The notes beneath the pieces are model-generated. The model was given only the letters and a program-made list of their open reading frames with translations, had not been told where the DNA came from and made no database searches. A program made the translations under genes and the position numbers. Source: JAUIET01 sp045105115 (GTDB lineage Bacteria > Pseudomonadota > Gammaproteobacteria > Pseudomonadales > JAUIET01). Taken from it: 64,000 bases of DNA. Shown piece after piece: positions 1 to 8,414 of this stretch (positions are counted from its first letter, which is position 1; each line of letters begins with the position of its first letter). The stretch is taken from contig JBGCDE010000065.1 in NCBI GenBank assembly GCA_045105115.1, positions 1-64,000 of the forward strand. Reading direction: 5' to 3'.

Positions 1-97
1 TTTTTTGCGCCGTATCATCTACTTCCAAAACCAGCCCACAACAGGCTTCGCAGGTTGGACAAGAGCGTTTCACCGTGCGTGTTGTGGCAGTTGTCAT
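1..97 (-). CDS. Molybdopterin oxidoreductase, N-terminal fragment (runs off the window)
   Basis: The gene begins at an ATG read leftward from base 97 and leaves the window after 32 residues. Those residues contain C13-P-T-C16-E-A-C-C20-G-L, the C-x2-C-x3-C start of the 4Fe-4S domain found in large molybdenum or tungsten bis-MGD oxidoreductases such as formate dehydrogenase-like and nitrate reductase-like proteins. No twin-arginine signal precedes the cysteines, which suggests a cytoplasmic enzyme. The fourth cysteine, cofactor domains and substrate lie outside the window, so the exact enzyme cannot be named. It diverges from the lipoprotein gene at 285. The 187 bases between them must hold both promoters, and I see no convincing boxes there. 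Confidence 0.75.
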   Translation of the reverse strand, partial: MTTATTRTVKRSCPTCEACCGLVLEVDDTAQK

Positions 98-284
98 GGG
101 TTTACCCAGTGGCATTTACGAGGCGTCGATGGTACGTGAAACATCTTGAACGGACAGTAAACATAACCGGGGTGTAATGCGCTGCCACAAAACAAGCCGC
201 ATACCGTACGAGCGTGACAAAAAAGCTGGTAAGCTCTCGCAGTATGCCATTCCATCAGCCACCGCATCACCCGGAGACCAGTCT

Positions 285-1373
285 TTGAATAATCGAAAAT
301 CGCTTGTAGTTCTTCTGTTTTTAATCGCGACTTCGTCATGTGGAGTCCCTGAAGGTACAGTGATAAAGGATTGCACCTCCAGTGACATCATGCGTGTGGT
401 CTGCGGCATTCAATCGCCTGAAGACATTGCCGTAGTTGAAGGTGACGACTATCTGCTACTTAGCGAGCTAGGTGACATGGGCGAGCGCTCTGGGCGGATT
501 GTGCTGTTCAATGTGGCAACAGAAGAGTTTCAGGCGGCTTATCCGTTCCCAACAATTGAAGCCAAGGCGCCAGACAATGTGCAAGGCAGTGCTGAGTGTC
601 AAACACCCCCAACCGCAGAAATGAGCCCGCATGGCTCACATTTGGTCAAGTTGCATGACGGCAGCTGGCGCTATCTAGTGGTTAATCACGGTGATCGTGA
701 AGCGGTCGAATTGTTTTCAGTGCAACGCAATGAAGAAGGCGTGCCGCACTTGCATTGGCAGGGCTGTGTGCTGCCCAAAGAAAATACCCACATCAACGAT
801 GTTGTTGGTTTATCGAATGGTGACGTAGTGTATACACGCATGTATCGCCCAGACGACTTCCTGGGCGAACAGCTTGGTATGCTTTTTAAAGCTAACACAG
901 GTGATGTGTGGCGATGGAGTCGAGCGAAGGGACCGCAGATGTTGCCGTACACAGCCGGTAGCCTTACTAACGGCATTGAAGTGAGTGCGGATGAACGTTT
1001 CGTTTTTATTAATCAGTATATGAATGAGGAAGTTCATAAATACGACCTCAAACAGCAGCAAATTGTTGGCATTGCACCAGTACCAAACGTAGATAACAGT
1101 GCCTGGGGTCCAAATGGAGAGCTTTGGTTGGCAAGTCATACTGGTGAAGTATCGGCCATGATGAAGTGTTTTAGCGACTCTTCGCGTACCTGCGGTTTGG
1201 CGTTTGAAATAGTGGCGTTGAATCCCGACACTATGGATACGCGTGTTGTATTTGCGCATCAGGGGCCACCAATGGGTGCCGCCACCGTCGCCACGCCACT
1301 GAATGACAAGGTTTACCTTGGCTCTTTCGTAGGCGATCGCCTCGCCATCGTCGCCTTGAGTGAATTCAAGTAA
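285..1373 (+). CDS. Lipoprotein with SMP-30/strictosidine synthase-like beta-propeller
   Basis: The start chosen is TTG at 285, preceded by GGAGA at 273-277. From there the protein opens with a basic N-terminus, a hydrophobic stretch LVVLLFLIA and a lipobox-like T-S-S-C, a typical lipoprotein signal. The same frame is open from an ATG at 177, but that would bury the signal behind 36 residues. The mature 340 or so residues carry repeated short beta-strand stretches and a late N-x-W-G-P-N-G-E-L-W-L-A segment, as in SMP-30/gluconolactonase or arylesterase-like six-bladed propellers that hydrolyse lactones or esters. Substrate unknown. The transporter at 1379 follows after 5 bases, so the two are probably co-transcribed and may serve uptake of the same organic acid. 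Confidence 0.65.
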   Translation: MNNRKSLVVLLFLIATSSCGVPEGTVIKDCTSSDIMRVVCGIQSPEDIAVVEGDDYLLLSELGDMGERSGRIVLFNVATEEFQAAYPFPTIEAKAPDNVQGSAECQTPPTAEMSPHGSHLVKLHDGSWRYLVVNHGDREAVELFSVQRNEEGVPHLHWQGCVLPKENTHINDVVGLSNGDVVYTRMYRPDDFLGEQLGMLFKANTGDVWRWSRAKGPQMLPYTAGSLTNGIEVSADERFVFINQYMNEEVHKYDLKQQQIVGIAPVPNVDNSAWGPNGELWLASHTGEVSAMMKCFSDSSRTCGLAFEIVALNPDTMDTRVVFAHQGPPMGAATVATPLNDKVYLGSFVGDRLAIVALSEFK

Positions 1374-1378
1374 TAATT

Positions 1379-2752
1379 ATGACTCGGTCGCTATTTCTTG
1401 GACTAGGGCCACTACTGGCCGCAGTGGCGTATTCACTGGCGGCATCGGCCGGTTACAGCACGGACATTGCCTGGACAGCCGCTATTACTGTCTGTTGCAT
1501 TGTATGGTGGATTAGCGAAGCCATTCCGATTCCCATTACATCCCTGTTACCACTGGCGTTGTTTCCAATGGTGGGCGTGCTCACGAAAGAGCAAGTTGCT
1601 GAAGCCTACGGTAGCAGTTTGATTTTGTTGCTACTGGGTGGCTTTATTTTGAGTCGCGCCATGGAGCACAGTGGCGCGCATAAGCGATTGGCGCTATACA
1701 CCATACGTTTGATCGGCGGCAAATCCGCCAGACATATAGTGTGGGGGTTTATGTTGGCCGCTGCGCTGTTGAGCATGTGGATTTCAAATATGGCGACGGT
1801 GCTGATGATGTTACCCATCGCGCTGGCCGTTATGGCGCAATCAGATGATCAATCCATCGCGGTACCATTAATGTTAGGTATTGCTTATTCAGCCAGTGTC
1901 GGTGGTATGGGCACACCGATTGGTACAACACCGAATCTCGTCTTCATGGAGGTTTATGCCGAGACTACCGGCATTGAGATAGGCTTCGTTGAATGGATGA
2001 CAGTGGCTTTGCCAGTTGTGTTCATCATGATTCCACTGATTGGCTGGAGTATCACTCGTAAGCTACCTGATGGAGGTTCGTTTGCATTACCCACTGTTGG
2101 TGCATGGAGTTCGCACGAGCGGCGTGTGCTGCTGGTGTTTGGATTAACGGCACTGGCCTGGGTAACGCGAAAAGAACCATTCGGCGGCTGGAGTAGCTGG
2201 TTTGGAATGCCCGGTGCGAATGATGCCAGTGTGGCTTTTATTGCGGTCATAGCCATGTTCATAATTCCCAGTGGAATGCGAAAGGGCGAACGCTTGCTGA
2301 ATTGGGAGCGTGCCAGTGATATTCAATGGGGTATTTTGTTGTTGTTCGCAGGGGGCTTGTGTATTGCCAAAGGTTTTACGGTGTCCGGGCTGGGTGCGGC
2401 GATGGCTAGCGGCTTAACTGCCTTGCAGGCAGTGCCGGTATTTGTGATGTTATTGCTATTGTGTTTGTTCGTGACCTTTCTGACCGAAACAACAAGCAAT
2501 ACAGCCAGTGCAGCATTGTTATTGCCGATACTGGCGGCAGCCGCCACGGCGATGGGTATTCCACCGGAATTGCTAATGTATCCGGCGGTATTAACCGCGA
2601 GTTGTGCATTTATGTTGCCAGTGGCCACCGCACCCAATGCAATTATATTCGCCAGCGGTCAGGTGACCACTCAACGAATGGCCAGAGAAGGGCTGATACT
2701 CAATTTGCTGGGCGCTACGGTGGTTGCTAGCTACTTTTATCTTATTAACTAG
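1379..2752 (+). CDS. DASS/SLC13-family sodium-coupled anion transporter
   Basis: This 457-residue protein is hydrophobic throughout, with about eleven predicted membrane segments. It carries the two Ser-Asn-Thr-type substrate and sodium loops of the DASS/SLC13 family: I-S136-N-M-A-T140 and T-E-T-T-S373-N374-T375. It also has the duplicated helical hairpin pattern and a G-x-G-T-P-I-G-T-T-P-N segment. Family members import di- or tricarboxylates or sulfate with sodium. Which anion is carried here cannot be read from sequence. It lies directly behind the propeller lipoprotein at 285, probably in one operon. A hairpin with a T run at 2965-2990 is the likely end of that transcript. Confidence 0.88.
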   Translation: MTRSLFLGLGPLLAAVAYSLAASAGYSTDIAWTAAITVCCIVWWISEAIPIPITSLLPLALFPMVGVLTKEQVAEAYGSSLILLLLGGFILSRAMEHSGAHKRLALYTIRLIGGKSARHIVWGFMLAAALLSMWISNMATVLMMLPIALAVMAQSDDQSIAVPLMLGIAYSASVGGMGTPIGTTPNLVFMEVYAETTGIEIGFVEWMTVALPVVFIMIPLIGWSITRKLPDGGSFALPTVGAWSSHERRVLLVFGLTALAWVTRKEPFGGWSSWFGMPGANDASVAFIAVIAMFIIPSGMRKGERLLNWERASDIQWGILLLFAGGLCIAKGFTVSGLGAAMASGLTALQAVPVFVMLLLLCLFVTFLTETTSNTASAALLLPILAAAATAMGIPPELLMYPAVLTASCAFMLPVATAPNAIIFASGQVTTQRMAREGLILNLLGATVVASYFYLIN

Positions 2753-2764
2753 CCTTGTTTAGGG

Positions 2765-2944
2765 CTAACTAAGTTCAGACTGCCAAACATGCGCGGCCAG
2801 ATCGTCCTCGCGGCGGCCGACAATTTGACGTCGGTCGTCATTGCCTGGCTCGAATCGAATCGTTTGTCTGCGGTCGCTGGCACCGCGCCGTGGGTGGCCG
2901 CGGCGCTCTGGACCACGATAGCTTGGATTACGTGCTTCAAACAT
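2765..2944 (-). CDS. Small Arg-rich protein with repeated R-R-x-x-x-D-R-R motifs (59 aa)
   Basis: The frame starts with ATG at 2944, preceded by AAGGA at a usable distance, and stops with TAG at 2765-2767. It encodes 59 residues. Pairs of arginines recur with regular spacing: G-P-E-R-R-G, P-R-R-G-A-S-D-R-R, F-E-P-G-N-D-D-R-R, V-G-R-R-E-D-D-L. I recall similar short proteins with R-R-x-x-D-R-R and I-R-F-E-P elements in other gammaproteobacteria, always as hypothetical proteins. The very high arginine and acidic content suggests nucleic-acid or protein binding, which is only a guess. It follows the peroxiredoxin by 35 bases on the same strand and may be co-transcribed. A 63-codon frame on the same strand overlaps it but has a composition unlike a protein and was set aside. 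Confidence 0.68.
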   Translation of the reverse strand: MFEARNPSYRGPERRGHPRRGASDRRQTIRFEPGNDDRRQIVGRREDDLAAHVWQSELS

Positions 2945-2964
2945 TCTTCAGAATCCTTTCTTAT

Positions 2965-2990
2965 CTAGCGTTATGAACGCTAGAGTTTTT
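2965..2990 (+). terminator. Rho-independent terminator of the lipoprotein-transporter transcript
   Basis: CTAGCGTT (2965-2972), a 3-base loop and AACGCTAG (2976-2983) form a perfect 8-bp stem, followed by AG and five T on the plus strand. It lies 212 bases past the transporter stop, inside the 3' end of the convergent peroxiredoxin gene. On the minus strand the same hairpin sits between peroxiredoxin and the Arg-rich gene without a T run, so it could instead act there as an RNA stabiliser. Confidence 0.55.
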
Positions 2991-3456
2991 CCATTATTGC
3001 TTCGGCTGAGCTTTTCTCAAGACCAGGGCCTTCTTCCAGTCCGAGGTGGGTAACTACGCCATCGTCAACAACCATGGCAAAGCGTTGTGAACGTGTGCCC
3101 AAACCAAAACCACTGCCATCCATGGTCAGGCCCAGAGCTGTAGCGTACTCGCCGTTACCATCGGCCGCCATAATGATGTTCTCAGCGTTTTGTGACTCGC
3201 CCCACGCACCCATTACAAACACATCGTTTACTGACATGCAGACAATGTTATCCACACCTTTGGCCTTGATCGCATCGCTGTGCACAACGAAGCCGGGCAA
3301 ATGTGCTGCTGAGCACGTGGGCGTAAAGGCGCCAGGTACCGCAAACAAAACTGTTTTCTTGCCGCTGAACAACTCGTCAGTGGATACGTCCGCAGGGCCT
3401 TCGGCGCCCATGACTTTGAACGTACCTGATGGAATTTTATCGCCTTCTTGAATCAT
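2980..3456 (-). CDS. Peroxiredoxin of the Prx5 type
   Basis: The 158-residue protein reduces hydrogen peroxide and organic peroxides in the cytoplasm. It has the family motif P-G-A-F-T-P-T-C48-S, where C48 is the peroxidatic cysteine; a second cysteine, C73, lies in I-V-C-M-S-V-N-D. The middle segment V-F-V-M-G-A-W-G and length match Prx5/redoxin proteins, which are usually reduced by glutaredoxin or glutathione. No fused glutaredoxin domain is present. The gene ends in a hairpin region, and the small Arg-rich gene lies 35 bases downstream. No OxyR-like site was recognised upstream in the 95-base gap to the next gene. Confidence 0.9.
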   Translation of the reverse strand: MIQEGDKIPSGTFKVMGAEGPADVSTDELFSGKKTVLFAVPGAFTPTCSAAHLPGFVVHSDAIKAKGVDNIVCMSVNDVFVMGAWGESQNAENIIMAADGNGEYATALGLTMDGSGFGLGTRSQRFAMVVDDGVVTHLGLEEGPGLEKSSAEAIMEKL

Positions 3457-3551
3457 TACTCTGTGTCCTGTTAGGTTTTTTGATTTAACGCATTGGTCTA
3501 TCTTAACAATCGCTGTGCGGCCTTAGCAATTGATTAACGGTTTGACTTTAA

Positions 3552-4445
3552 TTATTCGGCATCTTTTAAAGAAGTGTACAGCGTTGCTATCCAATTAGGT
3601 TCTTTGATAAATCCAATTCCCCATGGCTTCAAGTTTTCTGGCAGACCAAGCTCGGTCATTTGCTCCAATGAGAGACCTTCAGCCAGGCGTTCAGTCATCC
3701 AGGCTACGCTCTGCGTGAGCATTTCATGGGTGCGCTGCAGATCGGCTTTTTTCGACAGCGGTCCATGGCCGGGTACCACAATCCAGTCGTCATCAATCAT
3801 CGCTAAGATCGCTGCTACATTTCGTGTCATGCCTGCTACTGAGCCGCCTGATTGAAGATCAACAAATGGAAACCAGTTGGCGAAGTAATGATCACCAGTG
3901 TGAACAATCTTGCTGGGCTCAATAAACGCGACACTGTCACCATCGGTATGGCCATTGGCGAAGTGCTTCAGCCGAATAACTTGCTTACCTTCAAACAAAT
4001 TGGTGCTGTCGCTGTATGTGACGACAGGCAATGCATGCGGCTCGGCGGGTGGAACGACGCGGTTGAAAGCCTCAAAAGTCATACCTTCGCTCAGTCGTTT
4101 TCTTACATTGTCGTGCGCAACAAGATTGGTTCGTGGGCCGAGATAATCGTTGCCACCGGCATGATCAAAATGCCAATGTGTGTTGACCATGAAACGCAGT
4201 GGCTTATTGCCCACCTGCATGATGGTATTGAATAAATCAGCAGCTTGTTCAGGGTAGCCATTGTCTATAACCAGCATTGAGCGGTCGCCTTCAATCACCA
4301 CCACGTTGCCGCCGTCACCCTGAATGAGATGAACGCCATCGCGTATCTCTGAATGAGTTAATACTGGCTTTTCAGCCTCTTGGGCAAATGAGAAGCTGGC
4401 AATTGTTAGCAATGCCAGTAGGGTCATACGGGGAAAAGTGCTCAT
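3552..4445 (-). CDS. Secreted metallo-beta-lactamase-fold hydrolase
   Basis: Residues 1-21 look like a cleavable signal peptide ending F-S-F-A-Q. The zinc site is clear: N-T-H90-W-H92-F-D94-H95-A-G-G, then H-T-G-D-H and V-P-G-H-G-P-L-S. At 297 residues it resembles the periplasmic MBL-fold proteins of the quinoprotein relay and glyoxalase II-like groups. These are often annotated as beta-lactamases, but most are not. Substrate unknown. It stands as a single gene between pckA and peroxiredoxin, with 78 and 95 flanking bases. Confidence 0.87.
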   Translation of the reverse strand: MSTFPRMTLLALLTIASFSFAQEAEKPVLTHSEIRDGVHLIQGDGGNVVVIEGDRSMLVIDNGYPEQAADLFNTIMQVGNKPLRFMVNTHWHFDHAGGNDYLGPRTNLVAHDNVRKRLSEGMTFEAFNRVVPPAEPHALPVVTYSDSTNLFEGKQVIRLKHFANGHTDGDSVAFIEPSKIVHTGDHYFANWFPFVDLQSGGSVAGMTRNVAAILAMIDDDWIVVPGHGPLSKKADLQRTHEMLTQSVAWMTERLAEGLSLEQMTELGLPENLKPWGIGFIKEPNWIATLYTSLKDAE

Positions 4446-4523
4446 TGATCTTACTCTTGCGTTAACAAGAGCAGATCATACATTACAAGCGCAAGTTCCC
4501 GTTAGGATCTTTGCAAGCAGCCT

Positions 4524-6089
4524 TCAGACTTGCGGGCCTGCTGCAACAATAGCGTCATTGACATCGAACTTCTTAAAGTTCTCTACAAACTGCTGAGCCA
4601 AGCCACGCGCTTGCTGGTCGTATTCTTGAGGATTCTCCCAGGTGTCTTTGGGTGCCAGTAACGTCGTATCGACACCAGGTACTGACTTGGGTACTGCTAA
4701 ATTGATGATATCCAAATGCTGGGTTTCTACGCCTTCCAGGTCGCCATTTTGTACAGCGGCGATGATGGCGCGCGTGGTTGGAATGGCAAAACGCTTGCCT
4801 TTACCGCCGGCTCCGCCTGAACCTCCGGTCCAACCTGTGTTAACCAGGTATACCTTGCTTCCAAACTCTTTCACTCGGCGAATCAGTAACTCGGCGTACA
4901 CACTGGCCCGCTGTGGGAAGAATGGTGCGCCAAAGCAAGTAGAGAATGTTGAGCGAATACCACTGGCAGCACCCATCTCGGTTGAACCGACCAACGCCGT
5001 GTAGCCGCTAAGAAAGTGATACGCTGCGGCTTCCTCTGACAATATTGAAACCGGTGGCAACACACCTGTCACGTCACAGGTCAGGAAGATAACAGCCTTG
5101 GGTTCACCTGCGCGATTTTCCAGCTGGCGCTTGTCAACGTGCTCCAGTGGATAACAGCATCGCGAATTTTCTGTTAGTTCGGTGTTGTCATAGTCTGGCT
5201 GTCGATTGGCATCGTCAATGACTACGTTTTCAACGATGGCGCCAAAGCGAATAGCGTCCCAAATGACAGGTTCATTTTCGCGGCTGAGATTAATACATTT
5301 GGCGTAGCAACCACCTTCCAGATTGAACACAACGCCTTTGCCCCAGCCGTGCTCGTCGTCGCCAATCAAAAAGCGATCAGGGTCGGCTGATAAGGTGGTC
5401 TTGCCCGTGCCTGATAATCCAAAAAACAATGCGGTATCACCGTCTGGGCCAACATTGGCGGCGCAATGCATTGGCAGTACGTCTTTCTCCGGTAACAGAA
5501 AATTTTGCACACTGAACATGGCCTTTTTCATTTCACCGGCATAGCGCATACCTGCCAGCAGTACTTTTCTTTGCGCAAAATTGATGATCACCGTGCCATC
5601 ACTATTGGTGCCATCGCGCTCTGGCACGCATTCGAAGCCAGCGATGTTAAGCACTTGCCACTCTTCTTTACTTTTGGGATTGTACTTCTCAGGACGAACA
5701 AACATATTGCGGCCAAACAGGCTTTGCCAAGCCGTTTGTGTTTTGACGCGCACAGGAATGTAGTGCTCTGTATCTGCACCTACGTGCAGCTGGGCAACAA
5801 AGCTGTCTTGTGTTGCGGCAAAATCACTGACTCTTTCCCACAAAGCATCAAACTTATCTGAATCAAACGGGCGGTTTACAGCACCCCAATCAATCATGTC
5901 TGAAGTGCTTGGTTCTTGAACAATATAACGATCAGCGGGTGAGCGACCGGTACGCTTGCCAGTAGTCACTACCAATGAGCCGTTGCTTGCCAGCTGCCCT
6001 TCGCCAGAACGTAGCGAACGTTCTATCAGCTCGCTGGGCGCAAGATCCATGTAACGTGTCGGAGATTCGGTAGTTTGCTTGGCTGTCAT
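4524..6089 (-). CDS. pckA: Phosphoenolpyruvate carboxykinase (ATP)
   Basis: This enzyme converts oxaloacetate and ATP to phosphoenolpyruvate, ADP and CO2, the entry to gluconeogenesis. The 521-residue protein has the kinase-1a P-loop G-L-S-G-T-G-K-T-T-L-S, the following D-D-E-H-G-W segment with metal ligands, and the adenine-binding G-G-S-G-G-A-G-G-K region near residue 425. Length and motifs fit the ATP-dependent type, not the GTP type. The neighbours hslR and yrfG upstream on the same strand recall the yrfG-hslR-pckA neighbourhood of enterobacteria. The 169-base leader ends AAGGACG-ATG, with the ribosome-binding site unusually close to the start codon. Confidence 0.96.
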   Translation of the reverse strand: MTAKQTTESPTRYMDLAPSELIERSLRSGEGQLASNGSLVVTTGKRTGRSPADRYIVQEPSTSDMIDWGAVNRPFDSDKFDALWERVSDFAATQDSFVAQLHVGADTEHYIPVRVKTQTAWQSLFGRNMFVRPEKYNPKSKEEWQVLNIAGFECVPERDGTNSDGTVIINFAQRKVLLAGMRYAGEMKKAMFSVQNFLLPEKDVLPMHCAANVGPDGDTALFFGLSGTGKTTLSADPDRFLIGDDEHGWGKGVVFNLEGGCYAKCINLSRENEPVIWDAIRFGAIVENVVIDDANRQPDYDNTELTENSRCCYPLEHVDKRQLENRAGEPKAVIFLTCDVTGVLPPVSILSEEAAAYHFLSGYTALVGSTEMGAASGIRSTFSTCFGAPFFPQRASVYAELLIRRVKEFGSKVYLVNTGWTGGSGGAGGKGKRFAIPTTRAIIAAVQNGDLEGVETQHLDIINLAVPKSVPGVDTTLLAPKDTWENPQEYDQQARGLAQQFVENFKKFDVNDAIVAAGPQV

Positions 6090-6258
6090 GCGTCCTTCGT
6101 CCAGTGGTTGTCGTGAATATCGTATTGAAACTGTAGGTGATAATTGTTGATCCGGGCGGTTTGATGAAGTCCGCCGATCGGCAAGTACATTATCGCAAAA
6201 AGTACCGAGCTTTGCTTACCGTTTAGCGAATACAGTCGATACGCGGCATTGATAGGGC

Positions 6259-6666
6259 TCAATCTGCCTCACCTGTGTTTCGTATCACCCGCTCGAGTTG
6301 CCTTCTTTGCTTCTTGCTGGGCTTGCCTTCCGGTGAAAACACCCCACGCCCGTGCGATTTACGCTGCTCGGCCTCCAATAAACGCTTTTCAGCACTTTCA
6401 GATGTTTCTGTGTACAAAAGAGCCGCATCCTGTGCTCCGCGCCGTTGGTCAGAGAGCGCATCCACCGTGACTGTTTTTTCACTCCATCCTTGACGAATGG
6501 TCAGAATTTCTCCAACGACAAGCTCTTTGCTCACTTTCAGCCGCTGCCCGCCGCCTTGCACTTTGCCACCTTCAATGGCCTTTTTGGCTAAGCTGCGAGT
6601 CTTAAAAAAGCGCGCCGCCCACAACCATTTGTCGAGTCTGACCTTTTTAGCGCCGGCATCGCTCAC
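6259..6666 (-). CDS. hslR: Heat shock protein Hsp15, S4-domain ribosome rescue factor
   Basis: The 135-residue basic protein begins with an S4 RNA-binding domain (residues 9-75): V-R-L-D-K-W-L-W-A-A-R-F-F-K-T-R-S is diagnostic of Hsp15. Hsp15 binds free 50S subunits that carry a nascent peptidyl-tRNA and helps recycle them after heat stress. The C-terminal 40 residues are rich in Lys and Arg, as in the family. Its ATG overlaps the stop of the phosphatase gene at 6663 by four bases (ATGA), so the two are translationally coupled. Confidence 0.93.
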   Translation of the reverse strand: MSDAGAKKVRLDKWLWAARFFKTRSLAKKAIEGGKVQGGGQRLKVSKELVVGEILTIRQGWSEKTVTVDALSDQRRGAQDAALLYTETSESAEKRLLEAEQRKSHGRGVFSPEGKPSKKQRRQLERVIRNTGEAD

Positions 6667-7325
6667 GACGGCATAATCTCGCTGAAGTGCTCAATGCACG
6701 CATGTGCGGTGACTGGCTCGCGCGTTTGTTGGCTGTCGGGCTGTGCGATAGCAAGTACATGGGCTATACCATAGCTCTGCGCTGCATCTAACACACTGAT
6801 GGTGTCATCGATGAACAAGGCGCGTTCTGGCTTGAATCCGGCAGCACGCTGCAACTGAGGCCAGAAGTCTGCATGCTCTTTGGCTGCGCCAAACTGGTGG
6901 GAAGTGAAAATATCTTCCAGATGCTCGCCAATCCCGGTCACCTGGAGCTTTAAATCGATACCACGTTGATGGGCGTTGGTTACTAGTAATGCGCGTTTAC
7001 CAACACGTTTCAATGTTTGCAGAAACTCAACGGCATGTGGTCGAATCTGAATCAGATGCTGTACCTCGCGTTTCAGGGGCAGCAAGTCAAGACCGGTGGT
7101 TTGCTCCCAAAAATCCAGCGAATACCAATGCAATTTGCCGTGCTCATCACGAAATATAGGCGCCAGTCGTTCTGTCGCTTGTCGCTCGCTAATGCCCTGT
7201 TCACGTGCATACACTTTCGGCATGTGTGTTTGCCAAAAGTAATTGTCAAAATGTAAATCGAGAAGCGTACCGTCCATGTCAAGCAGTACGGTATCGATAT
7301 TCTGCCATTGGGCGGCTGTGATCAT
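6663..7325 (-). CDS. yrfG: HAD-family GMP/IMP nucleotidase (YrfG type)
   Basis: The 220-residue protein has the haloacid dehalogenase motifs: V-L-L-D-M-D-G-T-L-L with the catalytic aspartate near residue 16, L-L-V-T-N-A-H as motif II, and F-I-D-D-T as motif IV. The E. coli homologue dephosphorylates GMP and IMP. The pairing with hslR through a 4-base overlap is conserved in gammaproteobacteria and supports the assignment over other HAD phosphatases. Upstream it diverges from cysQ. Confidence 0.87.
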   Translation of the reverse strand: MITAAQWQNIDTVLLDMDGTLLDLHFDNYFWQTHMPKVYAREQGISERQATERLAPIFRDEHGKLHWYSLDFWEQTTGLDLLPLKREVQHLIQIRPHAVEFLQTLKRVGKRALLVTNAHQRGIDLKLQVTGIGEHLEDIFTSHQFGAAKEHADFWPQLQRAAGFKPERALFIDDTISVLDAAQSYGIAHVLAIAQPDSQQTREPVTAHACIEHFSEIMPS

Positions 7326-7480
7326 GGTTCTTTTCAGACGTGTATCAGGCGAGAAAAAGTGTTAATAGTTGAAAAGCCGGCGCACCGGGACTGAGCGCCG
7401 CCTATTGTACAGGTATGCTTAACACATGCGCATCTTCACTCTTTGCACCCGATACACTAAATTACGTCAACGTGCTTTGC

Positions 7481-8311
7481 ATGGCGAGTAACGATGCCCA
7501 GGCACTGGCCGACGCTGTGCTGCCTCTGATGAAAGCAGCCGGTGACGTGATCATGCATCATTACGCCAGCGTCGATTCGCTGGAAGTACACACCAAGGCA
7601 GATCATACGCCGCTAACCGCTGCAGATCTCGCGGCACACGACGTGATTGTGCAGGGGCTTCACAAACTTACTCCTGACATACCGGTGTTGTCGGAAGAAG
7701 CCGACATGCCACCGGCCGAGGTTCGTCGGCGCTGGCCGCGAGTGTGGCTGGTTGACCCATTGGATGGCACTCGTGAGTTTATTGATGCCAGTGGCCAGTT
7801 TTGTATTAATGTTGCTTTGATAGAAAATGGCGTGGCCACCATGGGCATGATTTATTCCCCTGTACTCAAAATGAGCTGGCTGGGAATTCACGATGCTGGC
7901 GCTTGGCGCATAGATGCTAGTGAACGCTGTCTATTGTCATGTCGAACGATGGCTGACAGTCCTGTATTGATTTCAAGCAGCCGCCGATTTACACCGGATA
8001 TGCTGGCCTGCGAACAGGGTTTGCGCAATCACTTTGGGCGCGTTGAGCGTCTTTCGCAAGGTAGCGCAATGAAGTTTTGTCGAGTGGCTGACGGTGAAGC
8101 GGATATCTACCCTTGCTTTGGTCCTACCTCAGAGTGGGATACCGCAGCTGGTCAAGTGATTGTTGAGGCCGCCGGCGGAATGATGCTGAGTCTGGATTAC
8201 AAACCCTTCCGTTATAACCAGCGAGACACTTTGCTTAACGGCGGCTTTTTTCTGCTTGCTGATCGCAACTTTGACTGGCTTCCAGTGCTGCGCAAGGCAA
8301 CCGCCGGCTGA
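7481..8311 (+). CDS. cysQ: 3'(2'),5'-bisphosphate nucleotidase CysQ
   Basis: This inositol-phosphatase-fold enzyme hydrolyses 3'-phosphoadenosine 5'-phosphate, a by-product of sulfate assimilation, at the membrane or in the cytoplasm. Motifs visible are the metal-binding E-E-A, then V-D-P-L-D-G-T-R-E-F and S-E-W-D-T-A-A-G. The start at 7481 places the N-terminus where the family usually begins (A-D-A-V-L-P-L-M-K-A-A-G-D). An in-frame ATG at 7415 would add 22 residues of unlikely composition. Neither start has a good ribosome-binding site. It diverges from yrfG. Confidence 0.9.
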   Translation: MASNDAQALADAVLPLMKAAGDVIMHHYASVDSLEVHTKADHTPLTAADLAAHDVIVQGLHKLTPDIPVLSEEADMPPAEVRRRWPRVWLVDPLDGTREFIDASGQFCINVALIENGVATMGMIYSPVLKMSWLGIHDAGAWRIDASERCLLSCRTMADSPVLISSSRRFTPDMLACEQGLRNHFGRVERLSQGSAMKFCRVADGEADIYPCFGPTSEWDTAAGQVIVEAAGGMMLSLDYKPFRYNQRDTLLNGGFFLLADRNFDWLPVLRKATAG

Positions 8312-8414
8312 TTGCCGTATTCACTCGATAACTAGTACATGCATTGGCGTGTTCTTCTATCGCTGACTGTGTAGAATATCCGCCCATCATAAATACATCA
8401 CAACAGACATCGCC

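Noticed and set aside
116..409. 97-codon minus-strand frame
   Set aside because: It overlaps the lipoprotein start, shows no domain, and lies upstream of the molybdopterin gene start at 97, which has a diagnostic motif.
2749..2940. 63-codon minus-strand frame
   Set aside because: It overlaps the 59-residue Arg-rich frame, has no good ribosome-binding site and no patterned composition; the Arg-rich frame has both.
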